Shown here: in pieces, positions 46,825-60,017 of the stretch
How positions within the stretch are numbered: the stretch's first letter is position 1
Layout: each line of letters begins with the position of its first letter
DNA from: Cannabis sativa
Taxonomy: Eukaryota; Streptophyta; Magnoliopsida; Rosales; Cannabaceae
Assembly (NCBI RefSeq): GCF_029168945.1
Contig: NC_083602.1
Span: 29,871,323-29,935,322, forward strand
Length of the DNA: 64,000 bases
Direction: 5' to 3'
The notes under the pieces: generated by a model
Database searches by the model: none
Seen by the model: only the letters and a program-made list of their open reading frames with translations
What the model was told of the DNA's origin: nothing
Translations under genes and position numbers: made by a program

Positions 46825-48740
46825 ACTAATATAAAACAAAATGTGCATTTCAAATAATCATTAACACCTTGATATACAAATCAAGTGTAGTAGTAGTAAA
46901 CTTCTTGTAACAGGAGACAGGTTGAATTACAACAACCTTTTCTCCACCATTACTTTCCCTTAATCAAAAAATCATTGATATTGTGAAATTCCTCTCTATA
47001 TGTCTACTCTTTTGGGATACTTGATTCTATACCTTTGGCAACTACTTTTGGTTATTCAGGAAATAACACTAGTAGTTAAGACAGGTGGGAACGGTGCCAC
47101 AATTGTATAGAACTTTCCTTAGACTGAATAAGTACCTTTCCTGCAACTTTAACATTCAGTCTCTTTCTGGTAGACTAAGAGACTTCAGATAGGTTTTTAC
47201 ACTTTTCCAAAATCACTACTCCACCCCCAGAGTAATCACCATCTTATCAGCAGACTTTCTAGCACAAAGGCAAGTCTTGAAATCTGATGTGGTGTAGTCT
47301 AAGAGTTTTAAACACACCCTTATTGACTAACATATAGTTCCTCTTCTTAATCTTAAGATTTACTTGATTGTCTTCCAATGTTCTTCTCCTGGATTAATCT
47401 GATACCTACTCATTACTCCCACTCAACAGCAGGTGTCTGGTCTAAGGCATACTAAAGCATATCTGAGACCTCTCACTGTTGATTTAAGAAATTCTTTCAT
47501 GGCTTTATCTTTTCTGGAATAGTTGAGACTTTTCCTTAGATAAATAAAATCTATGTCTAGAAGTTGTGAAGCTTCTATAGATTTCCATTGGAAAGAAAAT
47601 GCTTCAGCATCTTACTAAAGTAAGTTGCTTGCATTAGAATAAGTAATTACCAGGTATACCACAAGCCTTAGGTTTAGATAAACTCAAACCTATAATACTA
47701 GGAACAGGAAGTTTTGTTAAGTCCGTTGAATAGACTTATTAACGAAAATTTCCTTTTATTTCCTTGTAATGGAAAACTTTAGGTTACTCCATGTGAATGG
47801 ATTAAACCATAGTTCTCTTGGCTTTCTTCTTAGTTTCTTATCTTGACAATCCATTACTTGTTTAAACTCACAATGGATTTTAATCAATAGTATCTTCCAA
47901 GTCATAAGAAGGTAAAGTTCCTTGAAACTCTCCCACTACGACAAGGTACCGTGAATTATGTCTAAGAAAACTAAATGGTATTGACCTCTTCGGTTGTGTT
48001 AAGACAACAGAGGCAGTGGGATCATCTTGTGACAAATAAGATGATAGAACATTTATGGAATCAAGAAAAATATCTCCTTTATTTGCTACTTTATTTTCAG
48101 ACTTAGTCATTTTCTTAGAAAAGTAGTATTTGTTTAAACAAACACTTTCTTATCTAATGACTATGGGATGATCCACCCCTAATCACTTAGAATAGCTAAC
48201 AAACATGCAAAACTAGGGTTAGCAGTCTTAGCCTTTCTTAAGATTTCGATTAGGTCATCCATGAATCTAGTAATGATTTACCTTAAGTATACAACCACTG
48301 CATCATTCTGAAATTATATTACTATAGAAGGATTTAGGCAGCGACTAGTAACTAATCATCAATATGCAACTCGAATTTCCGGGAAGGTAAGTTTGGATAT
48401 AATTCAAAATCAAATTAATGATCTTTGAACTGGATATCTACTAACTTTTTCTCCACCCGTATCAGTTCGCAAGATCTTTAACCACTTACCATTGCTAGAA
48501 ATTCATGAAATTTTTCAAACATTTCAAATTTCTTTTGCATAAGGTAAAATCTAGAGTGATCGTTTTAAGAATACAACGAAAACTCATATCCACCCCTGAA
48601 TGTACATCCATCTACGAATGAGATGAACTTAATTTCAGTGGATATAGGCATATTAACTCTTTGCAGAGAATGATCCTGTCAAAACCACTATGAACAAGAT
48701 ACAAATGCCATAGATTTATAAAATATGTGGTTGTATCTTT
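46825..48740 (-). pseudogene. Decayed copia pol remnants of element G
   Basis: Minus strand, same content as in A: RNase H tail near the polypurine tract, an RT/RNase H boundary near 47400-47480, the integrase-RT linker as an open stretch at 48110-47880 (DDPTASVVLTQPKRSIPF ... RYLVVVGEFQGTL), and an integrase remnant at about 48370-48740. The RT core is not found. The linker peptide is nearly the same as in A. Confidence 0.55.
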
Positions 48741-49147
48741 TGATGACTTAAGTTTAGTTACATCAAAGAGTTCTTAGAATAGTGCAAGGGGATTCTGGTC
48801 ACAGAATACTAAACTCATACACTTTGAATCCATTGATAGAAAATGGTTATGAAACACTTGTGAAAGTGTAACTGTATAATGAGTAATTCTTTCTTGGACC
48901 ACCACTACTAATTTAACTCTAAGTTGATTTGCCCATACAAGTAGGAGATTTCTAAGATTGAGGATTTATATCATTTTGGGATAGAATTTCGGGAATATAA
49001 TCAAGTTCGTCATTTAATTTCTTAACAGAAAACATAAAATGACATGAAATGATTTATAGACCATTCATCCAATGATATGTCATTGAGCTAATTCGAAATG
49101 AATAAGCTAAGAGAAATAAGGATAATTTCGTTTTAAATAAGAATCCA

Positions 49148-49672
49148 ACGATGCTCCGATTAGCGAGAGTCAAAGTAATCTTATTTATACAATCTTCTTG
49201 TTTCATATTGTAAAATACTAGTCTAAGGTGTCATCAATTGATGAACAGCTAGATGTTGCATATACAATATTTATCTTTCGAGATCTAATACTATTATGTT
49301 AGTCTAATGGTGAAAATCCATTAGGGATTTATCTCATTAGAAAAACAAACCAAGTTAGACCAACAATGAAGATTCGAAATTCAACTACAATTTAATAACA
49401 GAAAATAACATGGTTCAATATAAATTCATACACAATTCAGAAATTATTAAACATATAGCAAGTAGAAATGAGAAGTGAAAATACTAAAACATACAATCCT
49501 AAATAATTTCCAAGGTCTTCAACAAACTGATATCAGTGTCCCGTTTAGGCGAGAGTCAAACCTACCATCCATTGAATAGAGTTGTCAGCTCATCTAAAAT
49601 GATCAACATTCTAGCAACCTTTTATTCGATCAAGATTGGAATCCGCGTTGTCCTGTTTAGGCGAGAGTCAAG
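49148..49672 (-). repeat. Three copies of the conserved ~24-nt motif in element G
   Basis: Copies at about 49148-49175, 49535-49560 and 49648-49672 share the core GCGAGAGTCAA on the + strand, with spacing very close to that in A. Confidence 0.75.
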
Positions 49673-50079
49673 GCTATTCTATCTTATGAGCTTCCACCAT
49701 TCTTTCATATTCTTGCAAGTCTTATACAGTCGCCACCATTAGGGTGATCAATACCATATAAAAAACTTACAAGATTACTTATCTTTCGAGATTAAACGGT
49801 GCTAACTTGCTAATGAACGTTCCTGCATTATGGAGGATTACTCACTAAAACAATAGCTATGTAAAACCAACAATGGAGATCAAATGTCTTAATAATAATA
49901 AAGCTCATTATTTAATGAAGGTTGTATTTTCTTCTAATATCAATTTATTTTAAATATATATTTATTTAATTAAAATTTCCAATTTAGAATAAAATATTCT
50001 AAATATAAATTTTAATTTAATATTTATAAATTATACTTAGATGGATATGAAAATAACGTGACTTATTTCCATCTTAGTA

Positions 50080-51060
50080 ATAATTTCCATAAATATTTAG
50101 AAAATTATTCAATTTAAGTTGTTTCAAAATTAATTTAAATTAATTTACAACTCAAATTTAATTTTCTATAAATATATATTGCATTTCGAAAAATGAAGTG
50201 TATAAGAATACTATTTTTGAAAATGCTTTAAAATAAAATAAAAATAAATCCTGGAAAAATTATCTTAATTTTATGTTGGCCCAAAATTAACTAATAAAAT
50301 TAATTTACAACAAAAAAAATATAATTTTCCTATTTAATTAAATATCTAAGAAAAATTTCAAATATTTAAGTATCATGATTAAAAATCAACTTAAATATTA
50401 ATTTTCTATTTAATTAAATACACTAGAAAAATACTTCAAGCAAAACAGATAATAACTATCTAGACTTTCATTAACTAATTAATTCAATTTCTAATTATAA
50501 TATATTTTAATTCATTTATTTTAATTAATCATTAAATGAAAAATCATTGATTTAAGTTGGTCCAAAATTAAAATAAATAATTTTCAACTTTAATATATTT
50601 TTCAATTAAAATTCGAAATTTCTGCATTAAAGAAATGCAATTTCGAAATTTTGGGAAAATGATTAATAAAATAAAATAAAATATATTTTGAAAGTTATTC
50701 AGCTTTAAGTTATTCCGAAATAAGATTCCAAACTTAAGATAATTTTCAACTTTAATTAAATAACATGGAAATAACAATATTTAAGTATCATGATGAAAAT
50801 CAACTTAGATATTGAATTTTCAATTTAATTAAATGCATTAAATTCAAGAAATAAATAATTAAGTATAGAGGAAACTTAATTATTAATTCTAGTTTAATAC
50901 TAGAAAAATATACTAAACTTAGATTGTACCAAAATTAATTAATAAACAATTAATTTCACAATCAATGATATTTTCCTATTTAATATTAGAAATAATAATT
51001 AGTACTAGAAATAACTATCTAGAATATATATCATTAACTAAGTGTTTTTCTAAAATTAAC
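50080..51060 (-). repeat. Hairpin repeat array in element G leader
   Basis: AT-rich inverted repeats collinear with those of A (10190-11060), for example AAGTTGTTTCAAAATTAATT...AATTAATTTACAACT near 50117-50155. Confidence 0.7.
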
Positions 51061-52619
51061 TTTAAAAAATTAAAATGAAAAATAAATTTCATATATTTTA
51101 AAAGTTAATTATGTTGCTAATTCAATTTTAATTAGGCTAGACTAATATAATTAACCTAATACAATTATTTAAATAAGGCAAATGGGCCTTCACAATTGGG
51201 GTAGTTCATGTGAGAGGGAGCTGGGTTTAGTATGTCGTACCCACTTCTATTGGCCCCCAACTCTTACACAAGGCCCAAAAGAGAGGAATTTAACCTTAAA
51301 ATAAACAATTATTATTCATTGAATAAGCCCAAATCTAACTGGGCCTAAATAAATTTACTTATGTCAAAATTTATTTTAGCAACCTTGTCCATTTACTTAG
51401 TAAAACTTAAATGGGCTTCCTATATGCATCTAAGCCCAATAGCAAACATATAGGCTCACACAGGTCAAATGATTTGGATGGACCCTATCATGTTACTAGA
51501 TTTACACAGATGAAAGAAGTACAAAATTTACCTGTTACAAATTATTTATAAGATCTATTGACAATTGGACTATGATTAAAATCAGATCATTAGATCTGTC
51601 AACAAGTTAATCATAGCAATTTAGATCAAATAAATAATAGGTTTGTTTTAAAAAATTTTTGAATAAACAATATTAACAAATAAACAAACATTGTCCATGT
51701 AACAGATGTGAAATAAGATATTAATATAATTAAATTATTATTCTTAAACTAACCAACTTGATTCTGAAAATTTAGGGTTGTTAAAACAAACCCTAAAAAT
51801 TTCAAAATAAAGGAAACTAATTTTGAAATATCTAGGTTTATTTGAATCAAATTAAATTAAATATCTAATAAGATCAATAATTTGAAAGGAAAGAATCTTC
51901 AATATCATTTTCAGATCTTATAATTTAATAAAATAAACCAATTTTAAAATAAATTTGGTTAGATAATTATTATTTTATGAATAAAATAATAAATGAATAA
52001 TAATTATCATAATTATACGTCAAAATATTTCAAATTAAGCAATATTCAAATTTCTACAAAATATCTAGGTTATTTAAATATTTAAGATATGATTTATAAA
52101 TTTCCAATAAGGAAAAAAATGATATATATATATAGAAAAATATTATTTTTAAACTTATAATTTATATACAATTAAATATTTAAAAAAATAACAAACTTTT
52201 GAATTTGAAAATATTATAGTAAGTATATCTATAAAAATATCTATGTTAATTTCAAATTTATTAATTATTTAATTTTTCATATAAGATAATTTTAATATAA
52301 TATTTTAAATAAAAAGACAAAGTTATCTTTTAATTTAAAATATCTTAAATATCAAAATATCTAATCTTATAATTAAATAATATATAAATATTAAAGAAGT
52401 TAACAAATTTTTAAATCTGACCATAATAGGAAATATTTAAAATTGGAAATATTCCAAAAAGGAAATATTTAAAATTGGAAAAATTCCAAATTGAAAATAT
52501 TATAAATTGGAAATATTTCAATTTAAAAATATTTAAAAATGGAAAAATGAATTTTGGGAAACAATCCCATGAAAAAAATTGAATTTTGGGGAAAAATCCC
52601 ACAAAATTCGGATTGGGAA

Positions 52620-52830
52620 AGTGGCTGTCCAGGATAGGCTGCACGTGTAGCGCAGGAAGGCTGCACGCAGCCTGGTACGCCCGCGGAGGAGGGGCTCACG
52701 CCGAGGATCTTCAGCGCCTGCAGCATGCCTGAGAGAGAAAACTGGGTCAACTGCAGGGTGCGACTGGGCGGAGGTGCAGGGTGCACACGGGCTGGATGCA
52801 AAGCTCACGCGTGCGATTGAGCACCCATGC
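52620..52830 (-). other. GC-rich block with palindrome near the primer-binding site of element G
   Basis: Locally GC-rich. It contains AGGCTGCACGCAGCCT at 52658-52673 (7-bp arms) and repeated GTGCAGGGTGC-like phrases at about 52755-52785. It lies in the position of the palindromic block of A, but most of its sequence differs. Confidence 0.65.
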
Positions 52831-53097
52831 ATACCCAAAATCCGATTTTTCCAAAATTCATAACTTTCTCAATTTTTATCGGAATCGAGTTCCGTAAAAG
52901 ACAAAATTGCTTAATTTTTCAAAAGGAATCCAAATAAAATATTTTAAAAAATAGAAAAAATATTTTTCATGGAAAAAGGTACTGTACAACATATACATTC
53001 ATCAACTAACACATAAACCACATGAAACCATCCAAATCAACACAAAAACATATAAATCATCGTTTTAATTCATATTACATGAAAGTAAATCATTACC

Positions 53098-53114
53098 ATG
53101 GCTCTGGTGCCAGT
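53098..53114 (-). other. Primer-binding site of element G
   Basis: TGGCACCAGAGCCATGG on the minus strand, directly after the 5' LTR. Confidence 0.8.
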
Positions 53115-54975
53115 TGTTGAAAATTATTTTACCAGGATCTAGATTTACTAACAAGTATGTTTGATTAACACCCTAATATGAATTCTAAAACAATGAAAAT
53201 AAACACATATAAAGTTTAAGAAACCTTACAGTGGGTGCAGCGGAATAATATGACTCCTTCCATTCAGATCTCTAGCAATTGATTCCTTTCTGTAGCAGAG
53301 CATAATCAAGATCTGAATCTGGATCTTCTTTTCTCCTTCTTTGATGCAGATTTTCCATAGTCTTACATACTATGATTGAGATACCACTTGATGTGTGTGG
53401 GCACTACTCATTCACTCAAAGAAATTCGAAATTTAGAGAGAAGAAAAGAGAGAGAGAGAGGGCGTGTGGCTTTTTCTGAGAGAAACCAATGTTCAAAGTT
53501 GTGTGTGTATGTTTCCTGAAGCCAACACTTTCTATTTATAGAAAACCCTCTAGGTTTAGGTTAGAATTATTTGGCATTAAAATAATGGAAACTATAAACG
53601 GTAATTCCTAGTGCATGTGGCCGACCATACAAAGGGAATTGAGCCTCACTTTACCACTTTCCCATTTTGTTATTTTCCATTCCCATTTTCTAAAAAATGC
53701 CAATTTTCAAATTTAACCTTTTAAATGCCAATTCTAATTATTGAATAACTTGTAAATAATTATTAAATAATATTGCCATTTAATGTATTTATTAATTTAG
53801 ACTTATAAAGTCTCTTAATTAATAAATAAACTTAGAATCTCTTTTCTTTACAATTTCGCCCTTGCTTAGTGAAAATTCATAAAGTAGACATAGTCTAACT
53901 TTTAGAATTATAATTGATTAATTAAAACTAATTAACTGAGTCTTACCAGCAGTATGGTCTCAACTAGTATGGGGACCATGGGTCTATATAACCGAGCTTC
54001 CAATAAGTCGAACCGAATTTACCAAGTAAATTTCCTAACTTATTAATTCCTCATTGAATCCACACTTAGAACTTGGAATTGCACTCTCAGTCATATAGAA
54101 TGCTCTATACGTTCCATGATATAGACACGTCAATAGTTATCCATTGTTATAACCCTAATGTGATCAATGACCCTCTAATAGATGATCTACATTGAAAAGG
54201 CACTACTGTTACCGCTACACCTTCAATGTATTTTATCCTTAAAACACTTAGCTCCGTATAAATGATATTTCAGCAAAGTGAAATGAGATCTCCACCATTT
54301 ATTTCTGTTTAGCCAAGCTCGAAGGATATCATCGTTTCACTTCTAAAGTTCCTATAGAAGTTATAGATTTCATATTTATGGCAGCGCTCCCACTCAATTA
54401 TACTATCATGTTCCCAAAATGTACGTATCACCCTGACCCAAAAGTAGGCTTAACTAACAAATCAAAGAACATGTATAGTACTCTTGAGATCGAACCTACC
54501 CATATCAGGATTAAGGTCATTTGATCTAGGATCAACATGTGATATTGAATTGAATAGATATTACGATAAGTTTTAATATATCTAATCAAAGTTCAATATC
54601 GGTCCCTTCCGATGTATACTCCATACATTTGATACTGGTAAACTTTGCCAATGTCCTGGAAAGGACATAACACTTTTTCAAGGTGTAAGAATACCTATCG
54701 CTGATTATACCATGTCAGTCTATATCCAGTGTTCTGACAAATCAGGGAATAAACTTTGGAACATATAATTAAGATTATATTCCACTGTGCTGACAAGACT
54801 ATAATCTTTAACAAATTCATATGTTCTGGACTTAAAAAAGAATTCATACATTATATACATATTATCATGAAATAAATCACGTGAACCATGCAACATAAAA
54901 TGTTATTTCTGATCTTTATTAATAAGTGAATCTGATATATTGAAATAGGTTTTATTTAGGGCACAAAACCCAACA
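53115..54975 (-). repeat. 5' LTR of element G
   Basis: 1861 bp, partner of 44953-46811. TATA-like box on the minus strand at 53532-53541. The TSD copy GCAAC follows at 54976-54980. Confidence 0.93.
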
Positions 54976-54980
54976 GCAAC

Positions 54981-55860
54981 AACTGAGGTGTCTGTTCCAA
55001 TGGATCATGAATTTGATGAAACAGATACTAAAAAGATAAAAAAAAAATAAATATATGAATATCATCTCAGATGAATTTCAAAAAGAGCCTTCAAGCAGAG
55101 TTAAATTGAATCATCCAACAGATTTAATTCTTGGAAATTCAGAAGATGGCATGGTAACAAGAAGAAGGTTTAGTAGTGTTGCTCAATTTGTTTGTTTGTT
55201 TGTTTTTTTTTTATTTTTTATCTTTGATTGAACCTAAAAATGTGAAAGAAGATTTAACTGATGAATTTTGGATTAAAGATATGCCTCAAGAGTTAGAGCA
55301 ATTTTTTAGAAACAAAGTGCGAATTCTTGTACCTAGACCATTATATATCAATATTATTGGTACAAAATAAATTTACAAGAAAAAAATTGATGATTTTGGC
55401 ACGATTTTTCGGAATAACAAAAGACTTGTGGCACAAGGGTATATACAAGTAGAAGGAATAGACTTTGATGGAACTTTTGCACCTGTTGCTAGACTTAAAA
55501 CAATTAGATTATTATTGTGTATTGCTTGTTTGATTGGTTTCAAGTTATTTCAAATGGATGTCAAATCAGCGTTTCTCAATGGAATCTTGAATGAGGAAGT
55601 CTATGTTGAACAACCTAAGGGATTTGAGGAGCTTCATGCACCTGATCATGTTTACAAATTGGAGAAAGCTCTTTATGGGTTGAAACAAGCCCCTCGGGCT
55701 TGGTATGAGAGACTAACTCAGTTTCTAGCTTCTCATGGTTACAAGATGGGAGGAGTAGATAAAACTCTATTTATCAAAAATAATAAATCTAACATAATCA
55801 TTCCTCAGATCTATGTAGATGATATTGTTTTTGGTTCTACTTCTAATAATGAGGTGTAGG
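54981..55860 (+). pseudogene. Element E reverse transcriptase
   Basis: After element G the integrase-RT linker resumes, with a T-rich TGTTTG-repeat insertion at about 55188-55220. RT then reads IEPKNVKEDLTDEFWIKDM (about 55225-55280), a frameshift near 55370, then QGYIQVEGIDFDGTFAPVAR, QMDVKSAFLNGILNEEVYVEQP (about 55552-55617), ALYGLKQAPRAWYERL, and the catalytic box QIYVDDIVFGST near 55810-55840. The YVDD pair is intact, but a TAG at 55857 and the upstream shift break the frame. Confidence 0.9.
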
Positions 55861-56753
55861 TTTTTATGAAACAGATGAAATAGGAATGTAAGATGGGTAT
55901 GGTGGGAGAGTTGAACTACTTTTTGGGTTGACAAGTCAAGCAGTTAGATGATGGTATATTTGTTTCTCAAAGCAAATATGCTTTGAATTTGGTGAAAAAG
56001 TTTGGACTTGAAAGTTCAAAGATTGCCAAAACTCCAATGGGAACAACTGTGAAGTTGTTCAAAGATGAGAATGGTGTCAAAGTTGATCCTACACTGTATA
56101 GGAGCATGATTGGTAGTCTTCTTTATCTTACTACTAGTAGACTTGACTTGAGTTATAGTGTTGGTGTGTGTGCCAGGTACCAAGAAAATCCCATGGAGTC
56201 TCATGTAATAGGTATTAAAAGAATCATTTGTTATGTTCATGGGATTGTTGATTATGGTCTTTGGTATTCAAAGGAAACTAATGTTGATCTTGTGTGTTTT
56301 AGTGATGTTGATTGGGCATGTAACACTAACGACAAGAAAATCACCAGTGGAGGTTGTTTCTACTTGGGAAACAATTTAGTTTCATGGCACAGCAAGAAAC
56401 AAAACTCAATCTCTCTCTCAACTGATGAGGCCGAATACATTGCTGCTGGAAGTTGTTGTGCTCAGCTTTTGTGGATGAAGCAAATGATGTTGGATTATGG
56501 GTTTGATCTTGATACTTTAACTATCTTTTGTGATAAAACTAGTGCAATAAATATTTTAAAAAACCCTATGCAACATTCACGAACTAAACATATTGACATT
56601 CGTCATTATTTCTTATGTTGGAATACATTGAAACACATAAATAAATTGTTGACATTTTCACTAAGGCTCTTGATTCGGTTTGCTTTTATTTCTTCCAAAA
56701 ATATTTGGGGGTTTATTCTCTTTAATTGTCAAAAGTTTATTTTTGATGCCTGA
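55861..56753 (+). pseudogene. Element E RT thumb and RNase H
   Basis: It starts with a worn MGELNYFLG-like stretch holding a TGA at about 55929. Then 55983-56753 is open: NLVKKFGLESSKIAKTPMGT, YRSMIGSLLYLT, DLSYSVGVCARYQENP, FSDVDWACNTNDKKITSGGC, LVSWHSKKQNSISLSTDEAEYIAAGS, FCDKTSAINILKNP and TKHIDIRHYF, in the canonical copia RNase H order. The D-E-D residues are present (SDVDWA, EAEY, CDKTSA). The C-terminal end is shifted after KHIDIRHYF. Confidence 0.9.
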
Positions 56754-57964
56754 TCAAATATGTTTATTTCTAGTTTAAGAAATCTGGCAATCTTATTGAA
56801 AATATTGTTTTGTGTTCTGATAGATAAATTGACTTGTGTTTTTCAAATTTTAGAGATTTTACTTGAGATAAAAAATAATCAATTCCTCCTAAACATATCC
56901 GAGTCAATCAATCAATAGTTAATGTTTGAGCATCCTTTGTGTATCATTGTTTGAAGCTCCTATGTAAGAATAGAGCTACTTGCATCAGCGGGTGAAAGCC
57001 GTCTTTTGAGTAAGTTGGTACATTGTAATTTGGAGTTATGAAGAGGATACACTACCATAGAAAAGGGCTACCACTAGTGTAGGGTGACAACGTCTTCATG
57101 GGTTATAAATTTTACATTTAGAAAAAGATTTTCTTGTCAAATGGGTAATGTTCTCTTGCATACACTATCACACATTTATGCTTCAAACATTACAAGAAAA
57201 ATACTACACCGTTTGTTTAAAAATAAAATGTGTGTCAGACTCTTACATGTTGATTGATTTTTTTTTAAAGAATATGTGTTTGTGACTGAATTGTGCTTTT
57301 TTTTACTCGAATATTCTTTCTATTTTTTCAAAAATCACAAGTATTTTTATCTCTATCATACACTAACATCTATTTTTATTTCGCTTGTCTTATTTCTTTT
57401 ACAGGGTAATGCTCATTGATCTTAGGTAATTTTTTTTGGGATTTTGTCTTTCTCGTTTATCATTTAAAAAAAATCAAAGAATTTAAAGAAGGGCCAAATT
57501 AATTGTAGATTTGGTGAAAATTAGCATTTTATTTATTTATTTTAAAATATTCTTGGTCATCAAGGCATTTATTTTTGTTAACTAATCTTTTTATGGTATG
57601 TTTAATATTTGTCATCAATTAGTTATCTTTGTTGCCATTTTAATTTGATTTTTCTAAAAAAGGGGAAGTTTTTCTTGGGCTGATCGTGTAGGGTTTAATG
57701 GATAATATTTTTGTGGATTCTTTTTTTCTCTTTTCTGAATAAAAAAAAAAGAGATTTTTTCATGTTTCCCTTTTAAGTTGCAAATCAATCTTTTTTAAAA
57801 GGGGTATTTTCTTGGCTGATCTTGTGAGGTGTTGTGCTTTGGCTTTTTTTTTTCATTTTTTTTTTGTCTACACGATTTCTTACTCTCTTCTTTTTCATTG
57901 TGTTTCTATCACAAAATTGTATGTGAGTGTTTTTGAGTTTCAATTTTTTTCTGCAAAGAGAAAA
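56754..57964 (+). other. Element E spacer between pol and the envelope-like region
   Basis: T-rich non-coding sequence of 1.2 kb with several poly-T and poly-A runs and no frame I can support. Two near-copies of a TTTTTAAAAGGGG...TCTTGG...CTGATC...TGT phrase occur at about 57655-57690 and 57792-57830. Confidence 0.6.
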
Positions 57965-59680
57965 ATGGTGAAGACCCAAATAGGATCATCATCCAAGGCT
58001 CCTGCCCCATCTCAAGTCCGACCATCTCCATCACCTTTGGCTTCAGTTTCGACTACACTCTCGCGTGCAACTACTCTGATGGCCTCTGTTGGTCGCACCA
58101 CCAAGACCAAGGCTTAAAAGAAGGTTTTTTCTCTCTCCAATGAGCATCCAATGGTGTTTCCCGACATTACTTTAGATATTGGAGTCAATGCACCACCATC
58201 TGAAGTGGTGGCGCCATCTTGAGTAAAAAATGTTGGCTCTTTTTCAATTTAACCTTCGGTAGTGGCTAGGGCAAAGGATAAATCTAGTTCATCTTCGTCG
58301 AAGGTTGTTGGTGTTGTTGTTAGGCTTCTCAAATTTCCTATGAAGCCAAGTCGATCAAAGAAAAATGAGTTAGCCCCAAAAAGAAAATTAATTTTGGGCA
58401 CATCGTCTTCTCCGTCTTCTTCTGCGTCTGCTGCAAAGAAGAAATTAAAGGCTTATCCTCCATCTCCATCTTGAGGAAGAAGAATCTGAGTCCAAGACTG
58501 ATGAGTCTGATGAATCCTTTCTTGCTTGTGTTGACTCTGTACTGGAATCTGATGAGTCTGAGTCTGAAGATGTTGCTGTTCTTGTTCCAGAAGCAGTATC
58601 TACACCTGCACCAGTTCCTTCACCATTGTCCTCAAAGGGTAAAGGCAAGAAACCAGTCACTGAACCTATTTCTTATCAAAGGATGAAAGTTGTACACTTT
58701 AAAACACATTCTTCTCTATTTTGCTACAATGATAATGCTCGTGACATGGTTATTCATTCGCAAAGAAAATTTCTTGTTGAAAGAAATTATATTTTGAATG
58801 ATCATCGTCCATATGGTGTTCTTAACATTCTTTAAGAGAGAAAATGGGCAGGTTTTTTGGTTAATTTTTCTAGTTCTGTAGATAGGACTGTTAAAGAGTT
58901 CTATGCAAATCTCAATAATGAAGTTGTTCACTCTAACTCCACAATATTTTGTAAAGTGTTTGTGAGAGATCATTGGTTCTCTTTTTCTCCACAAGATGTA
59001 GCAAAAGCCTTGCACCTTCCTTCTCTTGCTATTCCAGATGAAGAGGAGAGTGAACCTCTTGACAAGGATGAGGTTCTTATTGAGATTGTGGATCAAAAGA
59101 TGGTGTGACCTCAAAATTTTGTTATCTCGGTCACAATCTCACTTTCATGTATTTCGTGCTTCACAAGTTTGCTACATTGAAACCGACTTCTCACACTGCA
59201 ACCATCTCCTTTGATATGGCCTCATTCTTGTACAAGGTTAGAACTAGGCATGATATTGATTTGGCCACAGTCATCTATGGTCAAATCATTAGTTTTCGGA
59301 AAGGTATTAAGAAAAATATGAATCTTCCTTTCCCTCAAGTTATTTACAAAATTTTGAGTATGCAGAGAAGTGATATCAAGACAGAGCAAGAAGATTTGGT
59401 GGCTCCTTCCACTGCTGCATCTTACAAGGCATCTGCTCTAATTCCTGATACTGTTGAAGCCTCATCATCTCGAAAATCCAAGCCTCAATCTCTTGTGTTT
59501 ACTTCGGATGACTTTTCTGCAGAAGCTCCTGTTCCAACTGCTTTAGCACCTGTCTCTGCAGAACTCTCTGGTGTTCGAGCTTCACTTGATTCCATGACTG
59601 CTCGAGTGATGACTCTTGAAGGGCTACAATGCTCAGTTCTTGATGCTATCAAAGCCTTGTCTAAGGCCCCAAAACCTTAG
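57965..59680 (+). pseudogene. Element E envelope-like (extra ORF) region
   Basis: An ATG at 57965 opens a Ser/Pro/Lys-rich N-terminal part (57965-58474) with stops at 58115 and later. An acidic Glu/Ser-rich stretch follows (58480-58570, in other frames). The conserved part comes next: SSKGKGKKPVTEPISYQ, YNDNARDMVIHSQRKFLVERNY, then FSSSVDRTVKEFYANLNNEVVH and HWFSFSPQDVAKALHLP (58857-59030). This matches the plant 'putative transposon/envelope-like' domain typical of sireviruses. Finally 59105-59680 is open, with TSHTATISFDMASFLYKV and a Ser/Ala-rich C-terminus ending in a coiled-coil-like tail. At least four frame breaks exist. No signal peptide or clear membrane segment is visible. Function in the lineage is not established. 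Confidence 0.75.
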
Positions 59681-60017
59681 TTTTTCTTATCTTTTATTTT
59701 TTGTCTCCATTCCTAAGCACATTGATAATTTCTTTAGTCTTAGATTTGGTATATTTGTTTCTTTTATGCTTTTGGTACTTTTTTTTTTATTTGAACAACA
59801 CAAAGGAGGAGAGTAGATACTCAAAAGCCTATTTTATTTTGTTGTGTGTAACTCTGGACCTTCATATTTTGAGGGGGAGTTAAGTTTTAGTTTCTTTTTC
59901 ATGTTTGATATGAGTTATGCAAGCTTCCAGGGGGAATTCTTCTCTTTATTTATTTTTAACATGTGTGTTGTAGGTTTTTATTTTATTTTTGTCTATAAAA
60001 TTATCAAAGGGAGAGAT
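59681..60017 (+). other. Element E 3' untranslated region and polypurine tract
   Basis: T-rich sequence ending in AAAGGGAGAGAT (about 60006-60017), which abuts the 3' LTR. Other purine tracts, GAGGGGGAGT (59870) and CCAGGGGGAATT (59928), lie just upstream. Confidence 0.75.

Larger units (their letters stand above)
44953..54975 (-). mobile_element. Element G: third copy of the A/B family, inserted in E
   Basis: 10,023 bp with LTRs 44953-46811 and 53115-54975, a perfect GCAAC duplication, a polypurine tract at the left and a primer-binding site at the right, so it is transcribed right to left. The internal region is collinear with A: RNase H remnant (46830-47500), linker remnant (47880-48110), three motif copies (49148-49672), hairpin array (about 50080-51060), conserved leader blocks (51170-51600) and a GC-rich block (52620-52830). 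No intact gene is present. It shares many frame-breaking lesions with A, which points to amplification after the coding region had decayed. Confidence 0.93.

Noticed and set aside
49536..49742. 68-codon + frame starting in the conserved motif of G
   Set aside because: Antisense to the element. The corresponding stretch of A is not open, so the conserved motif is not explained by coding.
58716..59114. 132-codon minus-strand frame
   Set aside because: Antisense to the conserved middle of the envelope-like region of E. No domain is recognised.
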